In this document: positions 23,756 through 35,814 of the stretch, piece by piece
How the letters are laid out: each line of letters begins with the position of its first letter
Numbering within the stretch: position 1 is the stretch's first letter
Assembly (NCBI GenBank): GCA_036785325.1
Contig: JAXIVH010000015.1
Location: forward strand, 3,957,340 to 4,021,339
Direction: 5' to 3'
Length of the DNA: 64,000 nt
Origin: Urophycis tenuis
Taxonomy: Eukaryota; Chordata; Actinopteri; Gadiformes; Phycidae
Notes under the pieces: model-generated
Told to the model about the DNA's origin: nothing
The model's database searches: none
Seen by the model: only the letters and a program-made list of their open reading frames with translations
Program-made: the position numbers and the translations under genes

Positions 23756-23791
23756 AGTCGCTTCGGACGAAAGCGTCTGCTAAATGCCCCA
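23756..23791 (+). mobile_element. SINE core fragment
   Basis: TAGTCGCTTCGGACGAAAGC then GTCTGCTAAATGCCCC matches the 3' core of the SINE family found at 22462, here in plus orientation and without the tRNA head. It abuts the hAT target duplication. Confidence 0.7.
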
Positions 23792-23809
23792 ATGTAAATA
23801 GCCTAATAG

Positions 23810-24563
23810 TTATCTAGTCTTGATCAAGATCAGACATTAGTAAGCTAGTCTGGACTCTAGTTAGCTAAACCAGACTCTAGCTAGCTCGTCTAGACCACAC
23901 TCTTGTTAGCTAGTATATACTAGACTAGTTAGCGAGACCATACTCTCGTTAACGAGTCAAGACCATACTCTTGTTAGCTTAACTAGGCTCTATTTATCTA
24001 TTCTAGACCAGACTCTAGTTAGCTAGACCAGAATCTAGTTAGCTAGACTGGTGGAGGTTTATTGATAGATATAGCTGTACATGTGAAGGTTGTACCGGTA
24101 GACTTTGAACTAGGAGACATTCTTCTGCGATGGTGTCCTCCAGTCTGGGTGTCACATCTTACTGTAGAACATGTCGGGCCTGCAAAACGCCAGGTGTGTC
24201 TGTCCAAATATGCTCTCTGCCACCGTGAGAAACATTCTTTCATGCTGAGTAGCCAACTCCTCCTTTCACTTGTCAACCCCTGAAGAGTGGCGAGCGGGTG
24301 GAGCTCCAGGAAGTTATTCCATCAATGTAACCGGTGGGTTTCAGCGGGACTGCCTCAACGGCCATACATTCTTATGTCATTTCACGTTGTCTTTTGATGT
24401 CTTTGATATTCTGAAGTCCCATTCTGCTCTCAGTGTTCCTAACATTCCATTAGAGTACAGACTGCTGAGGGCGTCAGTTTGGTAGGATGTTCATGCCATG
24501 CGTAGCAGACATGCTGAGGAAATACTTTGATGTGTTTTAATGTGTTTTACTCCCTGTAACCCC
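23810..24563. other. CTAGTTAGCTAGACCAGACT repeats and unremarkable DNA
   Basis: Degenerate repeats of GACTCTAGTTAGCTAGACCA fill about 23840-24050. The remainder shows no recognised element. Confidence 0.55.
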
Positions 24564-25290
24564 AGGAAACACCACCACCACCTGGGTGTATGAACGAACC
24601 CCCCTCCCCAGTGTGTGTATTTTACAATGTGTGTATTACGCCCCCCCCCCCCCCACCCCCCGTGTGTGTATTTTACAATGTGTGTATTACGCAACCCCCC
24701 CCCCCCCCCCCCCCCCAGTGTGTGTATTGAGGACCCCCCCCCTTCCCCAACACATCAAATCACCAAGCAGAAAGGGGAGCTTGAAATTGTGTCTCCAGAT
24801 GCACCAAAAAGGGGAACAGAAACAGGCCCTGATCACGACAAACAGGTGGTGCCCGTTTAAGGTAATGAAACAAGTGGCTCAAGGGCTCATTCGTCTGCCT
24901 TGAGATTCATGCCCTTGGTGGCGAAGATAAGAGCGGCAAACAAGAGACATTGGTATGCGCTCCTCGGCATTCTCACGGAACAGCGTGCATCGACACAAAG
25001 CTCTAGGAGAAACACAGCGCTCTGGGGGGAATTCGCATCGGGTGCATTGGGACAATAAATCGGGTGCCTTATTTGTGTAAAACATAATAATACTCAGTAT
25101 CATTTGGTGGTCAAATCTCATTTAATTCCTTCGGACTTCGTAAGTAAAGATTGTTCTGAGCCTTCTTATTTAACAACACCCCCCGTGTATGTATTGAGGA
25201 CCCCCCCCCCCCCCCCCATATGTTATTAAGGAACCCCCCTGTCCACGAAGGAACCCCCCCCTCCAGAGTATGTAATATAAGAACTCCCCC
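24564..25290. repeat. C-run minisatellite blocks
   Basis: GTGTGTATTTTACAATGTGT followed by ATTACGCCCC and long poly-C is repeated about three times at 24600-24740. A related GTGTATGTATTGAGGACCCC block recurs at about 25180-25290. The C runs (up to about 22) are candidate i-motif/G-quadruplex DNA. Between the two clusters (24760-25175) nothing is recognised. Confidence 0.8.
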
Positions 25291-25384
25291 TCCTGTGTGC
25301 GTGGTTACTTTCCGGTTCCTCTGAATCAGTGAGCAGGAATGCAGAAGGGGAGGGACCGGATGCAGCGGCTGACTGCCCTCCGAA

Positions 25385-25878
25385 AGCTCCTCAGGAAAGT
25401 CCAGCGTGTGTGCGTGTGTGTGTGTGTGTCCGAGTGCGTGAGTGAGTGAGTGAGTCTGTGGGTGAGTGTTTTGTGCATACGTGTTTAGTCAGCAACAAGC
25501 CAGCAACAGAACACCCCCCCCCCCCCCCTCCCTCCCTCACCCCTGTTTGTATGGGGGGACAGGAGCAACTTATGTGTGCACACACATAAATTGCTCCACA
25601 CACATAAGTTGCACACACACATACACATACACACACCACACACATAAGTTGCACACACACATACACATACACACACCACACACACGCATGTTTTTTTTTA
25701 GATTAGATTAAACTTTATTGTCATTGTGCAGAGTACAGGGACAACGAAATTAGTTGGCGTTCTAACCAGAAGTGCAAATGAGCGATTAAGGTGCAGGTTG
25801 AAATGCAGATTAATGTGCAGAGTGCAATATTGAAAAACAGGAAAAGTGGCAGTAGCTATTAAAACATGCACACACACG

Positions 25879-25946
<68 letters not shown>
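25385..25946. repeat. microsatellite cluster with a LINE (L2-like) 3' end
   Basis: (GT)n and GAGT repeats at 25405-25465, a C run at about 25513-25527, and ACACATAAGTTGCACACACA repeats at 25575-25690. At about 25700-25765 the minus strand reads TTCGTTGTCCCTGTACTCTG then CACAATGACAATAAAG with TCTAA repeats, the typical 3' end of a fish L2-type LINE. (CA)n follows at about 25868-25946. Confidence 0.75.
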
Positions 25947-26982
<1,036 letters not shown>

Positions 26983-27319
26983 TTTAATAACAATAATATA
27001 AATAGCAAAATACAATAAATAACAAAATATTAATAAATAGCTTCAGATATGAGTCAGTTTCAACATCAAGTTCATCTTCTAAATGCACCTGGACATCTGG
27101 TAGGCCTACTGCCTGGCCTAGTGCAGCTGTTCGTAATTCAAGTTTTTGATGGCAGTTAGTTCTCTTCAAGTATTGACAGTTCGCTTCAATTCAAGTGTTC
27201 CGTGTTCACTTTGACTCTCCTTCACCACACCTCCTGTAAACATACTCCGGGCTCGTTACTGGCTGACCACTGGCCGGTGTGAGCCCGTCCTTGTGTCGCT
27301 CGATCGGTCTTGACCCGGT
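26983..27319 (-). promoter_or_regulatory. AU-rich 3' untranslated region of ier3-like gene
   Basis: On the minus strand downstream of the stop codon, ATTTATT occurs at 27014-27020 and 27032-27038, with ATTTATA near 26998. A candidate polyadenylation signal ATTAAA lies at 26983-26988. Clustered AUUUA motifs destabilise mRNAs of immediate-early genes, so this fits the identity of the gene; transcript ends are inferred. Confidence 0.6.
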
Positions 27320-27889
27320 TCAGTTGTCGCTACCGAACTTGTGATAGACCAGCAGGGCCACCATGTACCCGTTCCTGGTGCTCTGGTGGCCGTACGCTCT
27401 GGCGGACTGGGTCTCCACGGCGGCCACGGAGCTGTTGGAGAGGACGCGGAGCCAGGGGGAGCCGATCGTCTCCTCGCCGAACGGCAGCTGGAGGCTCGAG
27501 AAGCCGTCGACGACGTGCTCTTCCGCGGACTGGAACGGGAGGTCGACGACGGCCGGGCGGTCTGTGTTGCCCGGCGGCGTGTCCGCGCAGGGCTCCTCGG
27601 TGTAGACCTGCCACAGCAGCACCAGACACAGGCAGATGAGCCACCGCTTGGCAGCGTTCTTCTCCACGGGGGGGAGGTACATGTGGACCTTGGCCGGGTA
27701 CATGACCCGTGTGCAGCGCTTCTTGGGCCGGAGAGGACCGAAGCGCACGGCTCTGCTCTGAGGCGGTATCCGCTCGAAGGTGAAGATCTCCGGCTGGGTG
27801 CTGCGCGTCGCCATCGCTCGCGGATAGGTTATGTCCCGCAGGTGGCTGGTGGGGACGGTCAGGGTGACGCTGTCTGATCTCGTGTACAT
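27320..27889 (-). CDS. IER3/IEX-1-like immediate early response protein
   Basis: A 189-residue single-exon open frame. IER3 (IEX-1) is a short-lived, stress- and growth-factor-induced membrane-associated protein that modulates apoptosis and ERK/PP2A signalling. Family marks are PEIFTFERIPP near residue 33 (human PEIFTFDPLPE), then KKRCTRVMYPAKVHMYLP and VEKNAAKRW near residues 55-82 (human SRRVLYPRVVRRQLP and VEEPNPAKRL). A hydrophobic segment follows, LICLCLVLLWQVYTEE, aligning with LFLLLTIVFCQILMAEE. The C-terminal 90 residues are longer than in human IER3 (156 residues) and share little with it. A TATA box lies 72 bases upstream and AU-rich elements downstream. No intron is needed, whereas mammalian IER3 has one small intron. 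Confidence is high for the family and low for exact orthology. Confidence 0.88.
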   Translation of the reverse strand: MYTRSDSVTLTVPTSHLRDITYPRAMATRSTQPEIFTFERIPPQSRAVRFGPLRPKKRCTRVMYPAKVHMYLPPVEKNAAKRWLICLCLVLLWQVYTEEPCADTPPGNTDRPAVVDLPFQSAEEHVVDGFSSLQLPFGEETIGSPWLRVLSNSSVAAVETQSARAYGHQSTRNGYMVALLVYHKFGSDN

Positions 27890-27960
27890 GTTGGCTCTCT
27901 GTATTTTTCTCGTCTTGTCTTCCGCTGGGAAGTTTCTGGCTCCTTCGTCCGCTGACTGGC

Positions 27961-27968
27961 TTTATATA
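27961..27968 (-). promoter_or_regulatory. TATA box of ier3-like gene, with GC-rich element
   Basis: Minus strand TATATAAA, 72 bases upstream of the ATG, predicting a start site near 27930-27937 and a 5' UTR of about 45 bases. Immediately upstream is GGCCGCGCCCCCTTCC (27972-27987), an Sp1/Egr-type GC element. This suits an inducible immediate-early promoter. Confidence 0.75.
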
Positions 27969-28003
27969 CAGGGAAGGGGGCGCGGCCAGTCCTTCGCAAC
28001 ACG

Positions 28004-28452
28004 AGGGAGGGAGGGAGGGAGGGAGGGAGGGAGGAAGGGAGATTTGTAGTCAGTGTTGTATGTAGTAGGCCTAATATCCCCTCAGGAAAGCACTAGTCAA
28101 CTGTTTGTTGTGGAGGCGTGAAACACTGAAACTACTGTTGGAGGGACAACATACGTATATGAACGTCAGTATTGTAATGAATGAACGTCGGTTTGTATTA
28201 ATATGTGAATAAACGTCGGTATGTATTCATGTATGAATGAACGTAACTATGTATTTATGAATGAATGTAGGGATGCTTTAATGGATGAATGTACGTCAGT
28301 GTGTATTAATGTCAGGTATGTGTGAAACAGCCTGATGATTGGCAGGTTGTTCAGTTCCTTCAGATGTTCAGTTGGGTGACTCATGACCAGGTTTCTCTGG
28401 CCAGTGTTTCTCAGCTGCACTGATTTAGCATGCATCCCTCAACCTGCAACAG

Positions 28453-28533
<81 letters not shown>

Positions 28534-28655
28534 TGTGTGTGTCTGTGTGTGTGTGCATGTGTGAGTGTGTCTGTGTGTGTGTGAGGTCATGGGTGTGTGT
28601 TTGTGTGTATGTTTGCTCTTGTGTGTGTGTGTTTCTGTGAATTTCTGAAACACAG
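28004..28655. repeat. (GGGA)n, ATGAATGAACGT repeats and (GT)n
   Basis: (GGGA)n at about 28004-28035, degenerate GTATGAATGAACGTCGGTAT words at about 28150-28310, and a long (GT)n with interruptions at about 28455-28632. Confidence 0.85.
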
Positions 28656-29099
28656 GGTCTGTCTGAAGGGACAGACCCCCCCCCCACCACCACCACCCCC
28701 CCCCCACACACACACACACACAGACACACATACACACCATTGTGTATTTGTCAGGTCTCAATCAGCTAGTGGACAGTTGAATGGTTATGAGGTCATCCTC
28801 AAACTTTCTGCTGATTGGCCATGCTGGCTCGGTGCCAGGGGAAGCGTACGTGCAGAGCTGAACAACAGGCCCCTGCGGTGTTGCCAGATACAGCTAGGGG
28901 CACCACTCTGGGTTTAAACAGGCTGGAACATAACCTCCTTCCCAGGCTAACTAACCTACCTCTGTTAAGCCTCCTACTTATGTTAACTGAGCTCCTATAG
29001 TAGGTTAACTAACCTTGATCAACCCAAAACCTGCTGGACATTCCACGGTCGAGGCTAAAGGGCAAGGGTGATGGTGCATTTGCAATGGCAGGAATGGAA
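28656..29099. other. no recognised gene
   Basis: Starts with poly-C/(CA)n at about 28675-28735, then non-repetitive DNA without coding signal. Confidence 0.5.
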
Positions 29100-29640
29100 C
29101 AGTCTCCTAGACTCTGGATCAGGCCTTTAGATGCTGGATCAGGCCCCTAGACTCTGGATCAGGCTCCTAGACTCTGGATCAGGCCCCTAGACTCTGGATC
29201 AGGCCCCTAGACTCTGGATCAGGCTCCTAGACTCTGGATCAGGCCCCTAGACTCTGGGTCAGGCTCCTAGACTCTGGATCAGGCCTTTAGATGCTGGATC
29301 AGGCCCCTAGACTCTGGATCAGGCCCCTAGACTCTGGATCAGGTTCCTAGACTCTGGATCAGGCCCCTAGACTCTGGATCAGGCCCCTAGACTCTGGATC
29401 AGGCTCCTAGACTCTGGATCAGGCCCCTAGACTCTGGATCAGGCCCCTAGACTCTGGATCAGGCCTTTAGATGCTGGATCAGGCCCCTAGACTCTGGATC
29501 AGGCCTTTAGATGCTGGATCAGGCCCCTAGACTCTGGATCAGGCCTTTAGATGCTGGATCAGGCCCCTAGACTCTGGATCAGGCCTTTAGATGCTGGATC
29601 AGGCCCCTAGACTCTGGATCAGGCCCCTAGACTCTGGAAC
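29100..29640. repeat. 20-bp minisatellite (about 27 copies)
   Basis: Unit CCCCTAGACTCTGGATCAGG, with a second variant CCTTTAGATGCTGGATCAGG. The variants alternate in blocks, and near the right end (29460-29600) they alternate strictly, which points to a 40-bp higher-order unit. Confidence 0.97.
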
Positions 29641-29820
29641 CTCCTCTTACGCTCAAAGATGTTTTCCAAAAACAAAACTATTGCTGGAATGAGGAAGGAG
29701 TGTTTATTTAAACTTATCCTATTAGCTTCCTTGAGTTACAGAAATGAACCCTGCGGAAACTTTCTATTTTAAACCCCAAGGTGTTTTTCTTTGTCCATTG
29801 TTCATTGTTCTCCTCTCTCA

Positions 29821-29992
29821 GGGGCATTTAGCAGACGCTTTTGTCCAAAGCAACTTACAATCAGTACATTTGTGGGGTTCAACATGTGGTCAGTTGGAGG
29901 AGGGGGATCAAGGGGATCAAACCACCGACCCCGCGGTTAGAGGACAACCCGCTCTCTCCAACCTCTCTACCCACTGAGCTACTGCCACCCCC
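29821..29992 (-). mobile_element. tRNA-derived SINE, copy 3
   Basis: Minus-strand head GGGGTGGCAGTAGCTCAGTG, B box GGTTTGATCCCC (one base decayed), core TAAGTTGCTTTGGACAAAAG then CGTCTGCTAAATGCC. Same family and orientation as 22462. Confidence 0.85.
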
Positions 29993-30965
29993 TGTCTCTA
30001 TACATAGATGCCACATTGGCTTTGGATGGTTTGTCAACATTGCTGCCTTATTGGAAAGGCAGACTGGCCTTTCCAATAAACAAGAAAGATATGGAGCAGC
30101 TTTTCTTATGGATAATAACCCCATAACTATGACATTTCTCAACCAAGTCATTTTTATCCGAGGGTGTTTTTGTATTTTAGGGCTCTCCGTATGGTATCAA
30201 CCTTGATGTTGGCTCAATGTAAAAATCTGTGACCGTGGTGGCTGCAGGCTAGCTGTGGTTGCGTCTGCCAGTTCTCAGAGAAACATTCTTACTGGACGGA
30301 TCCCCAACGTGAGCCACACCTCATTGGACATGTAGCCTCCACCTCCTCGAATGGACCATCTGTATTTGACAAAGTTTGTCTTAACATTTGCCCCAAATTC
30401 ATACTTGTGTATTAGATTGGGGGCATATGCTAGCTGCAGGTTTTCAATCTGTTGATCAACATCCATTCATGTTGATCAAGTCATGTCATTCTCGTGAAAT
30501 TGAAAAGAAAAAAACATTAACCCAACATGAATTATATCTTGCTGAAGTACGCAGAGACTGTTCTCTGCGTACTTCAGCAGTTCCATAGAAGTCTGAACAT
30601 GCCTCAACAATACCCAGTGCCATCCAGTTTCAAGGCGCAGTTGTTGCACAATGATTTGAAAGAATAGAAACCAAGTGGCTTCCAGCGCCTATGCTGCAAT
30701 GATGACAGCAGTCTGAAGTAATTCTGAGGTTTTTATTTCAAAGCATTCATGGTATGCTGGCCAAAGGCCACTTCCTCTTAGGTTAGGCTTAGCCTTGACA
30801 CATGCGTGAGAACACTTCCATAGCTCTGTGTGGATAATAGAAATTACCTGGTGCAGAGTTAAAATGCCCCAGAATGTTTCTACTGATCGAGCTCCAGAAC
30901 GTTTCTACTGGTTGAGTTGTGGAAGTCACAGGCCTAGGGTTAGAAGGTTAGGGGCAAGGTTAAAT
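29993..30965. other. intergenic DNA with a perfect hairpin
   Basis: Contains the 18-bp inverted repeat at 30540-30579 (separate entry). Otherwise no recognised element. Confidence 0.5.
30540..30579. other. perfect 18-bp hairpin with 4-base loop
   Basis: TGCTGAAGTACGCAGAGA, loop CTGT, then the exact reverse complement. The perfect stem suggests a recent origin or selection. It could be a palindromic transposon relic or a replication-slippage inversion. No function is assigned. Confidence 0.9.
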
Positions 30966-31327
30966 GTCCAAAATTATTTACTAATGCCAAATAAAATGTG
31001 ACAAATATGTGACTGCATGAAATTCATTAACCAAATATTTTAAATATTAACTTGAAACTTTATCAAATTAGGCTTCATCAAAGCAACAACACACCCTTTT
31101 AAACCAGACAGGTCACAAAATTAAAAGTGAGGCAAGAATTAAAGAATTGTTTTTAGGTATATAGTTTGCCTCTGTATTATGAAATGAGTGCATACAAAGT
31201 ACTGATAAACTAAATTAATAAATAATTATTTTTGTGTAGTTGTGTATTGCAATAATAATGTATGGTTGTCACAAAATCCCACGGCACACTGGGACTTGCC
31301 TCACGGCACACCGTTCGGGAACCAATG
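30966..31327 (-). mobile_element. non-autonomous hAT-like element, truncated copy
   Basis: Reverse complement of most of 23247-23600: shared CATTGGTTCCC end, GTGCCGTGGGATTTTGTGAC, GATGAAGCCTAATTTGATAA and flanking AT-rich body. The end containing CAGTGGTTTCCAAAC is missing. Confidence 0.8.
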
Positions 31328-31615
31328 GGTTAGACAGTTAGGGCTAGAGGATTAGGGTGAGTGGGCTAGGGTGAGAGGGTTAAGGTTAGATCGAGGGTTG
31401 TGGTGAGAGGGTTAGGGTTAGAGTGAGGGTTAGGGTGAGTGGGCTAGGGTGAGAGGGTTAAGGTTAGATCGAGGGTTGTGGTGAGAGGGTTAGGGTTAGA
31501 GTGAGGGTTAGGGTGAGTGGGCTAGGGTGAGAGGGTTAAGGTTAGAGTGAGGGTTGTGGTGAGAGGGTTAGGGTTAGAGTGAGGGTTGGGGTGAGAGGGT
31601 TAGGGTTATAGGCAC
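31328..31615. repeat. GGGTTAGGGTGAG minisatellite
   Basis: Blocks of GAGGGTTAGGGTTAGAGTGA and GTGGGCTAGGGTGAGAGGGT in a higher-order unit of about 80-100 bases repeated three times. It is telomere-like in composition but not (TTAGGG)n. Confidence 0.88.
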
Positions 31616-32867
31616 AGGACATGATAAAGGACTGCGTGGCATGTGCAGACCACCAGACTAACAATGCTGGTTTCAGAATGTGGGTGTGCATGCAGCATCC
31701 TCTATACTTCACCTAGTCCTCAAAACGATAAGGAGTCCAGAATCTCATAACTGTCCTTCACAGCCTCCCCACTCAACACTGGATTCACTTTAAAATAATA
31801 CACACCACGCCAAGATCATAAATAACTGCTCCTCCCTACCTCTCTGACCCCCTCCTCCACCACACCCCTCTCCACAGACATACCACACTAAACACCGCCA
31901 GGACCGAGGTCTGGACCTGGGGTGACGCCCCTGTCCCTGTGGAATGGTCTCCCCGACTAGAGAAGCAGGCAGGCTGTTGGCCACCCACATCACTTGGCCT
32001 TCCCCACCCTGCCTCCATTTCATGATTTCTGTAGTGTTTAGCTTCATACTTGTCTTTCTTGTTATTAGTTGTTAGTAGTTATTATTAGCTATACATTTAA
32101 TGGATTATTAAGTTTTTTGTTTCTGATTCATGGACAATTCATGTCGTCATTTATTAAGATAACGCATAGATGCGATACAGATGAGAACATACAGGTGAGA
32201 TAACGTACAGATTACAACATACAGATTACAACATACAGATGAGTACAGGTGAGATCACTTTCAGATGAGATAACCTACACGTGACAACACACAGATGACA
32301 ACATACAGATGAGATAACTTCATTGCTATTTAACCACCAAATAGAGTTTAGTGTTCTTCAACTTTACACTTTATATGTACATATTTACACTCTTTACATT
32401 GCTTGTAAATTTACATTTTTGTGCTATTTACATTGTTCATTTTACATGCTCGTAAATGTACATCTTAGACTCAAACATCACCAGTCTGACATCCTGTTGA
32501 GTGTTGACAGTATGACCAATAGATGGTTACTGGTCAGAGCTATGGTCATTTGACCAGTACGAGGTCAGAGCTTGTACTAGGATGCCTCATTTCGCGCTAG
32601 ATGAATGTTCATACACTCTGAAGAGTTCCCATCAGCCCATGGGATGCTCTAATTTAGCCAAGCTGCTTAGCGCTAGCCTATAGCCTTACTTATTGCCTTG
32701 TTGTATTGGCTTGTATCTTAATCCTCAATCGTTGACTTCAGAGCTTCTCTTGTTGCCACAGCTAAGGTTTTCCTGTCAGGCTACATTACAATCCACCTGG
32801 GGAGGTCTGAAGCCTACACTGATCTCCGACTACCCCATTGGCTGTGTCCAAGCTTTACCCAGGATCC
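31616..32867. other. intergenic DNA
   Basis: About 32160-32310 carries irregular ACAGATGAGATAACATACAG repeats. The rest is without recognised genes or elements. Confidence 0.5.
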
Positions 32868-33152
32868 CCTCTCCATCCTGGGCCTGAGGAACCACTGCAA
32901 TACCCAGGATCCCCTCTCCATCCTGGGCATGAGGAACCACTGCGGTATCCAGAATCCCCTCTCCATCCTGGGCATGAGGAACCACTGCAATACCCAGGAT
33001 CCCCTCTCCATCCTGGGCCTGAGGAGCCACTGCATTACCCAAGAACCCTTCTCCATCCTGGTCCAGCGTAACCACTGCAGCACCAAAGAACCCCTCTCCA
33101 TCCTTGGCCAGAGGAACTACTGCAGTAGCCAGGAACCCCTCTCCATCCTGGT
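32868..33152. repeat. 45-bp minisatellite (six to seven copies)
   Basis: Unit contains CCCCTCTCCATCCTGGGCAT and GAGGAACCACTGCAATACCC. The 45-bp period keeps all frames open on both strands, giving spurious 77-95 codon open frames. It lies just 3' of the second IER3-like gene. Confidence 0.95.
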
Positions 33153-33228
33153 ACCAGGGTTCAGCTGGGTTTGGGGTCTGACTTGAGAGCTCTGGAGAAC
33201 ATAATTAACATTGAATATTTCAAACTAT

Positions 33229-33597
33229 TTAGGACAAGGAGCTGCACTCTAGATAGCTGTTGTGTGGGATAACCCAAACCCAGGGTGATGATGGTGGTAG
33301 TGATGAAGCATGGTCCTCACCGGGGTGTGGACTGGCCTCCTCGCTGTAGATCTGGAGGAAGACGAGCAGCATCAGGAGGATCAGCCATCGGTGGGCCGGG
33401 TCCGGGTCTTCCCTGGGTGGCAGCGGGCGCCTGCGGAGGTGAGGGGGGTAGAGCACCCTGGAGGGTCTACGGCCCTGGAGACGCAGGGGCTGGGAGGGGC
33501 CAGAAACACAGGAGACAGACGAGACATCCAACGCGCCAGCCAGGGGCCCCTTGGGGCCCGCCAGGGGCCGCCAAGAGTAGCAGGAGTGGGGAGGCAT
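33229..33597 (-). CDS. second IER3-like gene, short divergent paralogue
   Basis: A 122-residue open frame with an in-frame TAG four codons upstream of the ATG. It shares the IER3 core: GRRPSRVLYPPHLRRRPLP, DPDPAHRWLILLMLLVFLQ and IYSEEA align with human SRRVLYPRVVRRQLP, NPAKRLLFLLLTIVFCQ and ILMAEE. The N-terminal PEIFTF motif present in the copy at 27320 is not seen. The C-terminus is only about 35 residues and unlike that copy. It has the same strand as the other gene and lies 5.3 kb away, so a tandem duplication is likely. A TATA-like box lies upstream at 33811-33818. The gap between it and the ATG holds a (GA)n repeat. It may be functional and diverged, or it may be decaying. Confidence 0.72.
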   Translation of the reverse strand: MPPHSCYSWRPLAGPKGPLAGALDVSSVSCVSGPSQPLRLQGRRPSRVLYPPHLRRRPLPPREDPDPAHRWLILLMLLVFLQIYSEEASPHPGEDHASSLPPSSPWVWVIPHNSYLECSSLS

Positions 33598-33643
33598 GAC
33601 AGCACTCTAACAGACTGACCCTACGCTTTATTACTCTGTAATA

Positions 33644-33770
<127 letters not shown>

Positions 33771-33810
33771 TTAGCATCTCTGTCTGCCGTAGCTCTTGCT
33801 CGCCCATGTC

Positions 33811-33818
33811 TTTAAATA
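33811..33818 (-). promoter_or_regulatory. TATA-like box upstream of second ier3-like gene
   Basis: Minus strand TATTTAAA, about 214 bases upstream of the ATG, predicting a start near 33780-33788. GGTGGGAGGGTCC lies just upstream. Confidence 0.5.
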
Positions 33819-34040
33819 GCATCAGAGGACCCTCCCACCACAGGAATTCTAGTTGTTGGTGAAAGTATTCTGAGATGCATGCGAGCAGCTCATCAAGAGA
33901 ACTGTCTGTGGCAGCTCCTCGCACGCCCAGCACCTGGTTCACCTGGCTGTTCACCTGCACAGGAACAGCACCCCAGGAGCTGCTGCCGAAGCCCGAAATC
34001 TGGGTGACCCGTATGTTCATTGTGAAATGTGTGTCGCTGG

Positions 34041-34072
<32 letters not shown>

Positions 34073-35583
34073 TGGTGGTAAGTCCTAGTTCTGAGAAGAT
34101 GAAGAGTGGCCAGATGACAGAGGGATAATTCTGGGATTTCTGTGTTGGCCGTGTGCACGTGTCAGGGGTGTGCACACGCTGTGAGAGATGCCCGGGAAGA
34201 TGAGTCAGAGAGTGGTGGGTTTTACAGTAACCTAGTCTGGACTCCTCTCTCCTCCGCCAAAACCAACAACAGACATCTGACTCAGCTTAAATCACCTCTC
34301 TCTTCCTCCCTGTCTCTGACCATCTCGCCCCCCCCCCCCCCCCCCCAACCCCCCGTCCCTCTCCTTCTCTGTCTCTCACTCTCTTGTGAGGTTATGGAGT
34401 TCAGGTCCCGTGTGTCCCATAGCCCAGCATAGCCACCACAGCATAGCTACCACAGCTTAGCTACCACACACCACAGCATAGCACTGCGTAACTTAGCATA
34501 GTGTAGCTAAGCATAGCATAGCTAAGAACAAAATGAAGGTATTGGAGACTTTTCAACACTTTGAGCTGCGCTGACAGCTCTTTTGGACACCTCATTTTGA
34601 GTGACAAACTTTCTGAAAACCCCGATAGAGATGAGAAGTACAGGCCAGTTTGACGGGATGAAGATGAATTTTTCCACACTAGCCCATAATAATAGGCCGT
34701 GCTGCATCCCTTACTCGACATCCAAACTGAATCCTCCATGGCTCACTGCACTCTGTTGTTACGGTTGGCAGGGCAACAGCACACAGAGGCAAGCTGGAGC
34801 CTGACTGTGGTCCCTTGGGCCCTGGCTGAGGTTTCACTGGAAGATTTTAGAGACCCAAACCAGATTCTTATGGCACTTTTACAGTGGTACCACCGCAGGT
34901 ACAGCTAAAACCCAAGATGTGTTCACAACATTGATTTGCATTTCCATTGCTGCTGTACGGTAGAATGTGGTCCTCCCATGAGGATGTGATCATGTCATCG
35001 CGTGTTTGGAGGTTAAAGTCATCTTCTTGACAACTACTCATCGGTCACATGCCTCTGATGAGGCAGGACATTTGTCCATTGGGCCGAGTGTGTCTGTCTC
35101 CATTGGTCCATTGGCCTCCGGTCCTAGTGGGACCAGATGGCTCCCCGGTCCCTCTCTAGGGAGCAGTGTCCCTGGTTGTATTGGAGGAAAGCAGCTCCAA
35201 CGTGTCAACAGAACCAAGGTGGTCAGGACAGGGCGCGGCCCGGGCGTGGGGGGTATCGCCCGGTAGCGTGCAGGAGCCCTGCTCCCTCTCACGCTGTGGT
35301 CATGACAACGGTAACCTCAGTAATGTTAACTACCTTGCGTTGTACCACCAGCACGCCAGCCCCCAGGCCTCCTGCAGAGCACGCAACACGCAGCACCATG
35401 AGTGTGTGGGTGGGTGTGAGACAGGGTGTGTGAGAGAGACAGGCAGCATGCCGTGACAGCAGATCAGTAGGTCGAGGTATTTGGTGGTTTTAGTGGAAAG
35501 ATTAAGATTAAATCTGGTTTGGTATTAAATACCTGCTGAGGAACCTCTCTCCCTCTGTCTGTTGCTCTATTTTTACATCATAA
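33819..35583. other. no recognised gene
   Basis: Short (GT)n at about 34049-34072, a C run at about 34330-34347, and CATAGCTACCACAGC repeats at about 34420-34525. Several 60-100 codon open frames show no family resemblance. Confidence 0.5.
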
Positions 35584-35630
35584 TGTGTGTGTGTGGGTGT
35601 GGGTGTGGGTGTGTGTGTGTGTGTGTGTGT

Positions 35631-35702
<72 letters not shown>
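35584..35702. repeat. (GT)n microsatellite
   Basis: Long GT repeat with GGGT interruptions at its left end. Confidence 0.97.
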
Positions 35703-35703
<1 letters not shown>

Positions 35704-35814
35704 TGTACTTGCACATGTACTACAAACTGAAGCAAATCAATCACAAATCATCATTAATCAATTTGGTCAAGTAATGAATAATGATGATTGCGTGTAAGCA
35801 TGTTGGGGACCAGG

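Noticed and set aside
30275..30466. Minus-strand 63-codon frame containing HKYEFGANVKTNFVKYRW
   Set aside because: Looks protein-like, but I cannot assign it to a family and it has no start context or neighbouring exons.
31328..31615. Interstitial telomere repeat
   Set aside because: GGGTTAG words are mixed with GAGTGAG, TGGGCTAGG and similar; no run of (TTAGGG)n.
32814..33186. Periodic open frames with PLHPGPEEPLQYPGS-like units
   Set aside because: 45-bp minisatellite open on both strands; no flanking gene structure.
34699..35456. Several 60-100 codon frames between the short IER3-like gene and (GT)n
   Set aside because: No family resemblance, no splice context, overlapping frames on both strands.
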